Below are positions 8,693-14,985 of a stretch of DNA of 41,309 bases, piece by piece (position 1 is the first letter of the stretch; each line of letters opens with the position of its first letter). The position numbers were made by a program, and so were the translations under genes. Origin of the DNA: Sphingomonas bacterium (GTDB taxonomy: Bacteria > Pseudomonadota > Alphaproteobacteria > Sphingomonadales > Sphingomonadaceae); NCBI GenBank assembly GCA_030149245.1, contig JASBRX010000048.1, forward strand, positions 1-41,309. The letters run 5' to 3'. The notes beneath the pieces are model-generated. The model was not told the DNA's origin and did not search any database. It saw only the letters and a list, made by a program, of their open reading frames with translations.

Positions 8693-8800
8693 CGTCACCC
8701 CCGCGAAAGCGGGGGCCCATCTCCCGGACTGTCCGCTTTCCGAACCGGTGAGATATGCCGATCGCACAGGAGATGGGCCCCCGCTTTCGCGGGGGTGACG
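8693..8800. repeat. Perfect 32-bp inverted repeat, REP-like pair
   Basis: Arm 1 (8693-8724) and arm 2 (8769-8800) are exact reverse complements over 32 bp, separated by 44 bp. Each arm carries its own small palindrome CCCCCGCGAAAGCGGGGG. Such CGTCAcCCCCGCGAAAGCGGGG units are widespread extragenic palindromes in sphingomonads and relatives as far as I recall. The pair lies between accA and the pilin genes and could act as a bidirectional terminator. Confidence 0.9.
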
Positions 8801-8828
8801 AGAACAGATGTTCCCGGCCAACTACACG

Positions 8829-8863
8829 AAAAAGGGCGGCGAACCGATCGGTCCGCCGCCCCC
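8829..8863 (-). terminator. Terminator of pilin gene 1
   Basis: GGGCGGCGaACC (from 8834) pairs with GGTCCGCCGCCC (to 8861), with loop GATC and one mismatch. On the minus strand it is followed by a U-run (AAAAA on the plus strand). It lies about 30 bp beyond the stop of the pilin gene at 8892-9062 and resembles the terminator of pilin gene 2. Confidence 0.8.
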
Positions 8864-8891
8864 TGTTCAGTCGTTCCGAAACGAAGGGGTC

Positions 8892-9062
8892 TTACGACGC
8901 CTTCATATTCGAAGAGACGTTGGTGAAGGTCTTTTTGAGCTGATTGCCCAGGCCCTGCATCGCGGCGATAGCGGCCACGGCAATCAGCGCGGCGATCAGG
9001 CCGTATTCGATTGCGGTCGCGGCGCGGGTGTCGCGCAGCGTCGCCAACAGGCGCTTAACCAT
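8892..9062 (-). CDS. Flp-type type IVb pilin (copy 1, 56 aa)
   Basis: Precursor of a thin adhesive (tight-adherence, Tad) pilus subunit. The ATG at 9062 follows a GGGGG ribosome-binding site. A short basic leader (MVKRLLATLRDTRA) is followed by ATAIEYGLIAALIAVAAIAAM, the hydrophobic helix with the Flp Glu-Tyr pair. The residue before the predicted prepilin cleavage is Ala (RA/ATAIEY), where pilins 2 and 3 have the usual Gly. The 3' half, stop region and terminator are nearly identical to pilin 2, so this is a tandem duplicate. No cpa/tad secretion genes lie in the window. Confidence 0.92.
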   Translation of the reverse strand: MVKRLLATLRDTRAATAIEYGLIAALIAVAAIAAMQGLGNQLKKTFTNVSSNMKAS

Positions 9063-9083
9063 AAATCCCCCTGCATCGAAAAA

Positions 9084-9112
9084 GGGGCGGTGAACCGCTG
9101 GCTCACCGCCCC
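9084..9112 (-). terminator. Terminator of pilin gene 2
   Basis: GGGGCGGTGA (9084-9093) pairs perfectly with TCACCGCCCC (9103-9112). On the minus strand it is followed by UUUUU (9079-9083). It lies between the two tandem pilin genes, so each has its own transcription end. Confidence 0.88.
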
Positions 9113-9140
9113 CCTGTTCAGTCGTTTCAACGAAAGGGTC

Positions 9141-9308
9141 TTACGACGCCTTCATGTTCGACGAAACGTTGGTGAAGGTGGTCTTGAGCTGGTTGCCCAG
9201 GCCCTGCATCGCGGCGATTGCAGCGACCGCGATCAGAGCGGCGATCAGGCCGTACTCGATTGCGGTGGCGCCCTTCTTGTTGCCGAAAATCTTGCGGATC
9301 GTGTTCAT
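9141..9308 (-). CDS. Flp-type type IVb pilin (copy 2, 55 aa)
   Basis: Canonical Flp prepilin: leader MNTIRKIFGNKKG, then the cleavage site G/ATAIEYG and a long hydrophobic helix, ending TFTNVSSNMKAS. A GGAG ribosome-binding site lies upstream of the ATG at 9308. The mature part differs from copy 1 at very few residues while the leaders differ fully, so the leader has diverged or been replaced after duplication. It is probably processed by a CpaA-type prepilin peptidase encoded elsewhere. Confidence 0.95.
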   Translation of the reverse strand: MNTIRKIFGNKKGATAIEYGLIAALIAVAAIAAMQGLGNQLKTTFTNVSSNMKAS

Positions 9309-9437
9309 ACCGGTCTCCATCCTGTTCGAAGCTTCAGTTTTCCCGGCTGCCCCCGGCGAAAACCGGTCTCAGCAAGCCCGAAACTAGGGGACGGAAGTTA
9401 ATAAAGGCCTTAGACGCACGCCCGCATCGGCGAAAAT

Positions 9438-9620
9438 TCAGCCGGGGTTCTGGACCTTGTTGCTGACATTGTTCCACATGCCCGTGGTGCCGCCGGCCAG
9501 TTCGGTCAGTGCCCCGATCAGGACGAGGACGATGAGCGCGAGGATGAACCCATATTCGACCGCCGTCGCGCCGCGATTGCAGCGTGACAGCCGGGTCAGC
9601 AATGGCTTGCGTGCACGCAT
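9438..9620 (-). CDS. Flp-type type IVb pilin, divergent paralogue (60 aa)
   Basis: Begins MRARKPLLTRLSRCNRGATAVEYGFILALIVLVLIG. It has a basic leader, the prepilin peptidase site G/ATAVEY and a hydrophobic helix, followed by a Gly/Thr/Asn-rich tail (TELAGGTTGMWNNVSNKVQNPG) unlike that of the other two pilins. It may be a minor pilin or belong to a different Tad system. It is separated from pilin 2 by about 130 bp and is divergent from mutT. Confidence 0.9.
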   Translation of the reverse strand: MRARKPLLTRLSRCNRGATAVEYGFILALIVLVLIGALTELAGGTTGMWNNVSNKVQNPG

Positions 9621-9674
9621 CCTCGGCCTTTCATGTTGGCGCTACCGGGAAACTACGGAAACAAGATTAACGAA

Positions 9675-10103
9675 ATGCTGAAATCGGATGCAGGGATTCC
9701 ATCAGGGCGTATCCTCACGGTAGTGGCGGCGGCGTTGGTCGATGCAGAAGGGCGCGTGCTCGTGCAGCAACGGCCGCCGGGTAAGCCTATGGCCGATCTA
9801 TGGGAGTTTCCTGGCGGCAAGGTCGAGCCGGGCGAACTGCCCGAAGCCGCCCTGTGCCGTGAGCTGCACGAGGAACTCGGCATCACGGTCGATCCCGCCG
9901 CGCTGGTCCCCGCGACTTTCGCCAGCGCGCCGCTGGGCGAGCGTCATTTGCTGCTGCTGCTTTACACCTTGCGCAAATGGGGCGGGGAACCCCAGGCGCG
10001 GCACGCGACCGCGCTGCAATGGGTTCACCCGCCCGCGTTGCGCACCCTCGCCATGCCGCCAGCGGATATCCCGCTGATCGGCATGCTCGAGGCGCTGCTT
10101 TAG
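9675..10103 (+). CDS. mutT: Nudix hydrolase, 8-oxo-dGTP diphosphatase (MutT)
   Basis: Sanitises the nucleotide pool by hydrolysing 8-oxo-dGTP to the monophosphate. The Nudix box starts GGKVEPGELPEAALCRE and ends LHEELGI, matching GX5EX7REUXEEXGU. I prefer ATG 9675 (142 aa). An in-frame ATG at 9633 would add 14 residues and overlap the promoter space of the divergent pilin. The N-terminal RILTVVAAALVDAEGRVLVQQRP is typical of MutT. The 3' end overlaps the convergent terC stop by a few bases. Confidence 0.92.
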   Translation: MLKSDAGIPSGRILTVVAAALVDAEGRVLVQQRPPGKPMADLWEFPGGKVEPGELPEAALCRELHEELGITVDPAALVPATFASAPLGERHLLLLLYTLRKWGGEPQARHATALQWVHPPALRTLAMPPADIPLIGMLEALL

Positions 10104-11083
10104 GTCAGGCTCGGTGTCGGCGCATTGCGGGTGCGCCACAGCGAGTAGACCACGCCCGTCGTCAGGATCAGCGCGGTAATGCCCAGCGACACCACCGGCG
10201 GGATCTTCGCCAGCCCCAGCGCATCGGCAACGAAGATCTTCGACCCGATGAACACCAGCAGCACGGCGAGCGCGTACTTCAGATAGTGGAACCGGTCGAC
10301 CAGTGCCGACAGCGCGAAATACAGGGCGCGCAGGCCCAGGATCGCGAAGATGTTCGACGTGTAGACGATGAACGGGTCGGTGGTAATGGCAAAGATCGCC
10401 GGCACCGAATCGACCGCGAACACCAGATCGGCGAACTCGATCATCACCAGCGCCAGGAACAGCGGCGTCGCATGGCGCGCGATTGTCCCTGTTTTTGCAT
10501 CCGGCTCCCGGACGAAGAACGCCGTCCCCCGCAGCCCGTCGGTCACCCGCATATGCCGTTTCAGCCAGCCGAGCAGCGGCGAGTTCGCCACGTCATAGGG
10601 CGTGTCGACCATCCGCCACATCTTGATGCCGGTAAAGATCAGGAAGGCGGCAAAGAGGTAGAGCACCCAGCCGAATTCGGACACGATCGTCGCGCCCAGT
10701 GCAATCATGATCGCGCGCAGCACGATGACGCCAAGGATCCCCCAGAACAGCACCCGGTGCTGATACTGACGCGGGATCGCGAAATAGGTGAAGATCATCG
10801 CGATGACGAAGACATTGTCCATCGCCAGGCTTTTCTCGACGACGAAACCGGTGACGTAATTGATCGCCGCCGTCTCGCCGAGCTGCCACCAGACAAAGCC
10901 GCTGAACGCGAGGCCCAGCACGATATAGAAAGCGGAGAGCATCAGGCTCTCCTTGACCCCGATCTCGCGCGACTTGCGATGCAGGACGCCGAGGTCCAGC
11001 GCAAGCAGTGCGGCGACCAGCCCCATGAAGGCGAGCCACATCCACACCGGCTTGCCAAGCCAGAGTAATGTCAGAAATTCCAT
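10100..11083 (-). CDS. TerC/Alx-family membrane protein
   Basis: Integral membrane protein with about nine hydrophobic segments, 327 aa. Motifs of the TerC family are present: the helix EKSLAMDNVFVIAMIF with its acidic residue, and ALVMIEFADLVFAVDSVPA near the middle. Members such as E. coli Alx export manganese, and others are annotated as tellurium resistance proteins. Metal export is therefore the likeliest role, but the substrate cannot be read from the sequence. It starts MEFLTLLWLGKPVWMW and is preceded by RNA-motif copy 1 and the ydcH gene. The neighbouring DNA does not show a clear yybP-ykoY manganese riboswitch. Confidence 0.92.
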   Translation of the reverse strand: MEFLTLLWLGKPVWMWLAFMGLVAALLALDLGVLHRKSREIGVKESLMLSAFYIVLGLAFSGFVWWQLGETAAINYVTGFVVEKSLAMDNVFVIAMIFTYFAIPRQYQHRVLFWGILGVIVLRAIMIALGATIVSEFGWVLYLFAAFLIFTGIKMWRMVDTPYDVANSPLLGWLKRHMRVTDGLRGTAFFVREPDAKTGTIARHATPLFLALVMIEFADLVFAVDSVPAIFAITTDPFIVYTSNIFAILGLRALYFALSALVDRFHYLKYALAVLLVFIGSKIFVADALGLAKIPPVVSLGITALILTTGVVYSLWRTRNAPTPSLT

Positions 11084-11129
11084 GGTAGATCAGCCCCTGT
11101 TGGGTGAGGCGCTGCGCGCGCCATCATGG

Positions 11130-11177
11130 CGGCCCGACATCATGCGCATCGTGCGCATCAGAGGGGCCCGGGCCGCC
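11130..11177. other. Structured repeat motif, copy 1 (between ydcH and terC)
   Basis: The outer stem is GCGGCCCG (11130-11137) with CGGGCCGC (11170-11177), 8 perfect pairs. Inside, ACATC lies on one side, a 7-bp inner hairpin ATGCGCA-TCG-TGCGCAT (11143-11159) in the middle, and CAGAGGGGCC on the other side. Copy 2 at 11463-11510 has the same internal-loop sequences but a different inner stem. Flanking genes are on the minus strand, so it is probably transcribed there: 13 bp after the ydcH stop and 46 bp before terC. Confidence 0.7.
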
Positions 11178-11190
11178 GGTGGTGGTTCGG

Positions 11191-11373
11191 TTAGTTCCCG
11201 GTCGCGAGCGTGCGCTTCCAGTGGCCGGCCAGACGGTCCTTGACCGCCAGCTTCAGCTTCTTGAGCCGCAGCAGCCGAAACCCGTCCGGATTGCGCCGCC
11301 GCGCTTCGCGGCGAATTTCCTCGTCCAGCTTCCGGTGGACGACGCTCAGACGGTACAACATGCCACTCATCAT
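11191..11373 (-). CDS. YdcH family protein (DUF465), 60 aa
   Basis: Small coiled-coil protein of unknown biochemical role. A perfect AGGAGG lies four bases before the ATG at 11373. The sequence contains YRLSVVHRKLDEEIRREARR and LRLKKLKLAVKDRLAGH, the charged helices characteristic of DUF465. The gene lies between two copies of a structured repeat motif and upstream of terC. Confidence 0.88.
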   Translation of the reverse strand: MMSGMLYRLSVVHRKLDEEIRREARRRNPDGFRLLRLKKLKLAVKDRLAGHWKRTLATGN

Positions 11374-11462
11374 AATGCCTCCTGTCGATGTGAAATCGAT
11401 CGGATGGCCGTCAGCGGGTGGATACGGTCACAAAAAGCCCAGCCTGCATCGGGTCATCCGAT

Positions 11463-11510
11463 GCGGTCCGACATCGCGATCATTTGGATCGCCAGAGGGG
11501 CCCGGTCCGC
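11463..11510. other. Structured repeat motif, copy 2 (between methyltransferase and ydcH)
   Basis: The outer stem is GCGGTCCG (11463-11470) with CGGTCCGC (11503-11510), 7 of 8 paired. The inner hairpin is GCGATC-ATTTG-GATCGC (11476-11492). ACATC (11471-11475) and CAGAGGGGCC (11493-11502) are identical to copy 1. The inner stem sequence is unrelated to copy 1 but still pairs, a compensatory pattern that argues for a functional folded RNA. In minus orientation a further hairpin, GCATCGG/CCGATGC followed by a T-run (around 11440-11462), lies between it and ydcH. Confidence 0.7.
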
Positions 11511-11549
11511 GCACTGTTTATGGCTGCGGTGCACCATTTTGTCAAGATA

Positions 11550-12398
11550 TCAGGGCTTGGGCCGCAGCGCGTCGGCCAGCGATGCGCTCGCCGATCCGCG
11601 CCGCGCGGGCTTGGGCTGGCTCGGGTCGGGTGCCCAGCCGGTGACGAAGATCGCATCGAATCGCTCGCTGGTCCGCCCCTCTGCATCGGCACGCGCGGCG
11701 AAGGCTTCGGCGGCGCGCGCTACCGCGCTGCGGGTCAGCGGCGCGGGGTCGCGCAGCAGGCTGGTCGCCCCCATGCCGCGCAGGTCGCGCACCAGATCGA
11801 ACAGGCTGGCGTAGCGCACCTCCAGCGTCTCCACATCCGCCACCGGCAGCGCAAAGCCGGCGCGGACCAGCAGGTCGCCCGCCGCGCGCACGTCGACCTG
11901 CGGATGCACCCGCGCCGCCGGCCGATCGCCCTCCGCCTCCAGCATCACGCTGCGCAACGTGGCCAGCGTCGATCCGCCCAGGAACGCCCCCATGAACAGC
12001 CCGTCCGGCCGCAGCGACCGGCGGATCAACGCCAGCGCGCCGGGCAGGTCGTTGACGCTGTCGAGCACTCCCGCCGATACGACAAGGTCATAGGCACCCT
12101 CGGGCGCAAACGGCCGATCCTCGTCGGCCTGCATGCCGCCGGATACCGCTGCAAAACGCGCCCCGGCGTCGATCCGCGTGAGGTTCGCGCCGGGCGGCGG
12201 AGCGAACGCACCGTCGAAACTGCCCAGATCCAGCACGTCACGAAACTGGCGCCGCACTGCGTCGAGCCGCTCGGCGATCCCGTCGAGCATCCAGGCGCGG
12301 ATGAAGTCGAACCCGGCAAAGCCCGGTGCGGCGCGATCCCGGCGCAGGCGGCGGCGGGTGCGGTCGAAAATCTCGGGCGGAGTAGGGGCGGGGATCAC
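11550..12398 (-). CDS. SAM-dependent methyltransferase-fold protein (BioC/NDUFAF5-like)
   Basis: Class I SAM-binding fold with motif I VLDLGSFDGAF, followed by YDLVVSAGVLDSVNDLPGALALIRRSLRPDGLFMGAFLGG, typical of BioC/NDUFAF5-like proteins. NDUFAF5 assists respiratory complex I assembly, and bacterial homologues in alphaproteobacteria are often annotated only as methyltransferases. I propose the GTG at 12398 as start (MIPAPTPPEIFDRTRRRLRRD). The frame continues to an ATG at 12443, which would overlap the divergent comF start. There is no good ribosome-binding site at either, so the 5' end is uncertain. Confidence 0.85.
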   Translation of the reverse strand: MIPAPTPPEIFDRTRRRLRRDRAAPGFAGFDFIRAWMLDGIAERLDAVRRQFRDVLDLGSFDGAFAPPPGANLTRIDAGARFAAVSGGMQADEDRPFAPEGAYDLVVSAGVLDSVNDLPGALALIRRSLRPDGLFMGAFLGGSTLATLRSVMLEAEGDRPAARVHPQVDVRAAGDLLVRAGFALPVADVETLEVRYASLFDLVRDLRGMGATSLLRDPAPLTRSAVARAAEAFAARADAEGRTSERFDAIFVTGWAPDPSQPKPARRGSASASLADALRPKP

Positions 12399-12441
12399 GG
12401 CGCGGCTTGTGCCGCGTCGCGCGCCGCGCGACAAGCTTTGC

Positions 12442-13173
12442 ATGGGGCTACGCCAAATGTTGCTCGACTTGATCGGCCTGGCGCTGCCCCCGCGCTGCCC
12501 GGGCTGTGGCGACGTGGTCGACGCCGATCACCGCTTTTGCGCCGCCTGCTGGAGCGGGATGCGCCTGATCGCGCCGCCTTGGTGCGCGACCTGCAATCTG
12601 CCGTTCGAGCATGACCGGGGACCGGATGCGCAGTGCGGCGAATGCCTTGCCAATCCGCCTGTGCATGACGGCGTGCGCGCGGCGGTCGCCTATGGCCCGG
12701 CGGCGCGCACGCTCGCGCTACGCCTCAAATATGGCGGACGCACCGGGTTCGCCGTCACCGCCGCGCGGCTGATGACGCGGCTCATGCCCGAAGATGCCGA
12801 GCTGCTGATCCCGGTGCCGCTGCATCGCTGGCGCATCTGGGGGCGCGGGTTCAACCAGGCGCTGCTGATCGCCCGCGCGCTCAGCACCGCGTCGGGCGTG
12901 CCGGTCGCCCCCGATCTGCTCCGCCGGGTCAAGGCGACCCCGGTGCTGCGCGGCCTTGGCCCACGCGGGCGCGCCAAGGCGGTCGCGGGAGCCTTCGCGC
13001 TCGCTCCCGGAGCCAGGGAAGCCGTTCGCGGCAAGGCGATCGTGCTGGTCGACGACGTCCACACCAGCGGCGCCACGACCACCGCCTGCGCGCGCCTCCT
13101 CAAGCGCGCCGGCGCGGCCAAGGTCACGATCCTGTGCTGGGCGCGCGTAATCGATGACGCGGAGGCGGATTGA
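12442..13173 (+). CDS. comF: ComF family phosphoribosyltransferase-like protein
   Basis: 243 aa with an N-terminal double zinc ribbon (CPGC, CAAC, CATC and CGEC pairs within residues 15-75) and a C-terminal type I PRTase domain. Its PRPP-binding loop is IVLVDDVHTSGATTTACA. In naturally transformable bacteria ComF helps take up single-stranded DNA. In non-competent species its role is unclear. Start at ATG 12442 (an ATG at 12457 is possible). It is followed 31 bp later by grxC and is divergent from the methyltransferase gene. Confidence 0.92.
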   Translation: MGLRQMLLDLIGLALPPRCPGCGDVVDADHRFCAACWSGMRLIAPPWCATCNLPFEHDRGPDAQCGECLANPPVHDGVRAAVAYGPAARTLALRLKYGGRTGFAVTAARLMTRLMPEDAELLIPVPLHRWRIWGRGFNQALLIARALSTASGVPVAPDLLRRVKATPVLRGLGPRGRAKAVAGAFALAPGAREAVRGKAIVLVDDVHTSGATTTACARLLKRAGAAKVTILCWARVIDDAEAD

Positions 13174-13204
13174 CAAGCGCGGTCGCGATCCACAACTCGG
13201 TCAC

Positions 13205-13462
13205 ATGGCCAAGATCGAAATCTACACCAAGGCATTTTGCGGGTATTGCCACCGCGCCAAGGCGCTGCTCGACAGCAAGGGTGCCGACTATGAGGAGTTC
13301 GACCTCACATTCGGTGGGCCCAAGCGTCAGGAGATGCTTCAGCGCGCCAATGGCCGCACCACCGTCCCGCAAATCTTCATCGACGGCGCGCATATCGGCG
13401 GTTCCGACGACCTCATGGCGCTGGAGCGTGAGGGCAGACTGGACGCGCTGCTCGGCCAATGA
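13205..13462 (+). CDS. grxC: Glutaredoxin 3-type, monodomain dithiol
   Basis: 85 aa, thioredoxin fold: MAKIEIYTKAFCGYCHRAKALLDSKG. It has the redox pair C-G-Y-C (CPYC in E. coli), the conserved TVPQIFI cis-Pro loop, and the glutathione-binding GGSDDLMALE. The start at 13205 matches the family N-terminus; upstream in-frame codons are unrelated. The stop overlaps the next gene as ATGA. It is part of a grxC-nitrilase-DUF1178 unit that fits thiol and glutathione maintenance. Confidence 0.96.
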   Translation: MAKIEIYTKAFCGYCHRAKALLDSKGADYEEFDLTFGGPKRQEMLQRANGRTTVPQIFIDGAHIGGSDDLMALEREGRLDALLGQ

Positions 13463-14280
13463 GGGCCGCGCTGCTCCAGATGACCAGCGGCATCGACCCG
13501 CTGGCCAATGCGCGCACGCTGGTCGAGGCGATCAGCGCGGCGGCGGGGGAGGGCGCGGCGATGGTCTTCACCCCCGAAATGTCGGGCCTGCTCGACCGCG
13601 ACCGCGTGCGCGGGGCTGCATCGATCGTGGCGGAGACCGACGACCCCGTCCTCGCCGCCGTGCGCGACGCTGCGGCCAAGCACGGCATCTGGGTTCAGCT
13701 CGGCTCGCTCGCGCTGCGCGGAGACCACGACCGTTTCGTAAATCGCGGCTTCGTGATTGACCCCAGCGGTGCGATCCGCGCCTCATACGATAAGCTGCAT
13801 CTGTTCGATGTCGACCTCGCAACCGGCGAGCGCTGGCGCGAATCCGACGCCTATGCCCCCGGCGACCGCGCGGTGGTGGTGGACACGCCGCTCGGCGCGC
13901 TCGGTCTGTCGATCTGCTACGACATCCGCTTTCCCGATCTCTATCGCGCGCTGACCGATGCCGGCGCGACCCTGCTCGCCGTCCCCGCCGCCTTCACCCG
14001 TCCGACCGGCGCCGCGCACTGGCACACCCTGCTGCGCGCCCGCGCGATCGAGGCCGGAGTCCACGTCATCGCCGCCGCGCAGACCGGCACGCACGAAGAC
14101 GGCCGCACGACTTATGGCCACAGCCTCGCCATCGATCCCTGGGGCGAAATCCTGCTCGATATGGGTGAGCCGGCGGGCCTTGGCTTCGTCGAGATCGACC
14201 CCGCCCGCGTCACCGATATCCGCAGCCGCGTCCCCGCCATCGCGCATCGCCGCCCGATCCCGCCGGTCACCCGCGCATGA
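13459..14280 (+). CDS. Carbon-nitrogen hydrolase, Nit1/deaminated glutathione amidase-like
   Basis: 273 aa of the nitrilase superfamily. The Glu-Lys-Cys triad is visible: Glu in VFTPEMSG, Lys in YDKLHLFDVD, and Cys in GLSICYDIRFPDLYR. The DKLHLFDVD sequence, and its place directly behind a glutaredoxin gene, fit the Nit1 subgroup that repairs deaminated glutathione. Substrate assignment is inference from family and context. It overlaps grxC and the following DUF1178 gene by four bases each (ATGA twice), indicating strict translational coupling. Confidence 0.92.
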   Translation: MRAALLQMTSGIDPLANARTLVEAISAAAGEGAAMVFTPEMSGLLDRDRVRGAASIVAETDDPVLAAVRDAAAKHGIWVQLGSLALRGDHDRFVNRGFVIDPSGAIRASYDKLHLFDVDLATGERWRESDAYAPGDRAVVVDTPLGALGLSICYDIRFPDLYRALTDAGATLLAVPAAFTRPTGAAHWHTLLRARAIEAGVHVIAAAQTGTHEDGRTTYGHSLAIDPWGEILLDMGEPAGLGFVEIDPARVTDIRSRVPAIAHRRPIPPVTRA

Positions 14281-14708
14281 TCGTGTTCGACCTCAAATGT
14301 ACCCACGCCCATGTGTTCGAGGCATGGTTCGGTTCGAGCGCCGATTATGAGGATCAGCGCGCGCGCGGCCTCCTCACCTGCCCGATCTGCGGTGACGCCG
14401 ACATCGCCAAGGCGGTGATGGCCCCCAACATCCCCGCCAAGGGCAACCGCGCGGCTGCCAACGCCGCTGCGCCGGACCCCAAAGCGCTGATGGCCGCGCT
14501 CGCGCAGGTTCAGGCCAAGATGCTCGAAGGCTCGCAATGGGTCGGCATGTCCTTCGCCGACAAGGCGCGCGCGATGCATGCGGGCGAGGAAGCTGCCGCC
14601 CCGATCCACGGCCAGACCAGCCTGGCCGAAGCCAAGGCGCTGATCGAAGACGGCGTCCCCGTCGCACCCTTGCCGTTGCCGGTCATCCCGCCGGAGCAGT
14701 GCAATTGA
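14277..14708 (+). CDS. DUF1178 family protein
   Basis: 143 aa beginning MIVFDLKCTHAHVFEAWFGSSADYEDQ, with a C-terminal cysteine pair CPICG of a zinc-ribbon-like N-terminal module (about residues 8-40) as in DUF1178. The middle is Ala-rich, and the tail has GMSFADKARAMHAGEE followed by the I-x-G-x-T/S motif of the family. Function unknown. It is regularly found beside nitrilase and glutaredoxin genes in alphaproteobacteria, which suggests a redox or metal-related accessory role. It is the last gene before the tRNA and the mobile element. Confidence 0.92.
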   Translation: MIVFDLKCTHAHVFEAWFGSSADYEDQRARGLLTCPICGDADIAKAVMAPNIPAKGNRAAANAAAPDPKALMAALAQVQAKMLEGSQWVGMSFADKARAMHAGEEAAAPIHGQTSLAEAKALIEDGVPVAPLPLPVIPPEQCN

Positions 14709-14742
14709 CCCCGTCGCCCTCTGCTCTTAACCAGCCCGCAGT

Positions 14743-14819
14743 GTCCCGGTAGCTCAGCAGGATAGAGCAACAGTTTCCTAAACTGCAGGTCGGAGGTTCG
14801 AATCCTCTCCGGGACACCA
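14743..14819 (+). tRNA. tRNA-Arg (anticodon CCT)
   Basis: 77 nt including encoded CCA. Acceptor stem GTCCCGG/CCGGGAC, D arm GCTC...GAGC, anticodon loop TTCCTAA giving CCT (reads AGG), and T arm GGAGG-TTCGAAT-CCTCT. One A-C mismatch falls at the top of the anticodon stem if standard numbering is used. The 3' 20 bases are repeated at 24499-24518, the other edge of the integrated element. The gene stays intact because the element supplies or preserves the 3' end. Confidence 0.96.
14800..14819 (+). repeat. attL core (tRNA 3' end)
   Basis: gaatcctctccgggacacca, identical to 24499-24518. It covers the T-arm 3' side, acceptor 3' strand and CCA of the tRNA, the usual crossover region for tRNA-targeting tyrosine integrases. 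Confidence 0.93.
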
Positions 14820-14933
14820 ATGCCCTGTTCCAGCTTATCCCCCGGCATATCGACAAACTCCCGGAAAACTGCGATATTCTGGACCTGTAAGGCCCGGAAT
14901 GTTTCCGATTGTTCCTGCATAATCCGCCCCGGC

Positions 14934-14984
14934 TGGGGGCATCGCTGGGGGCATGACGGGCGCGGTGGAAAAGGGATGCCCCCA
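14934..14984. promoter_or_regulatory. Left arm-type integrase sites
   Basis: TGGGGGCAT occurs at 14934-14942 and 14946-14954 (12-bp step), and its reverse complement ATGCCCCCA lies at 14976-14984, just before the integrase ATG. The same word recurs near the right end with the same 12-bp step. These are likely binding sites of the integrase arm domain, and they overlap the int promoter/leader, so they may also autoregulate int. Confidence 0.7.
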
Positions 14985-14985
14985 A

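Noticed and set aside
6719..8821. Very long open frame (700 codons) antisense to xerD and accA
   Set aside because: High-GC shadow: it lies opposite two certain genes, has no ribosome-binding site, and its product is low-complexity Arg/Gln/Asp-rich sequence.
8808..9401. Plus-strand frame opposite the pilin genes
   Set aside because: The minus strand has two clear Flp pilins with ribosome-binding sites and terminators. The plus frame runs through both terminators.
11084..11190. Manganese riboswitch (yybP-ykoY) upstream of the TerC-family gene
   Set aside because: I could not find the conserved loop sequences of that class. The structured motif present is different and has a second copy not next to a TerC gene.
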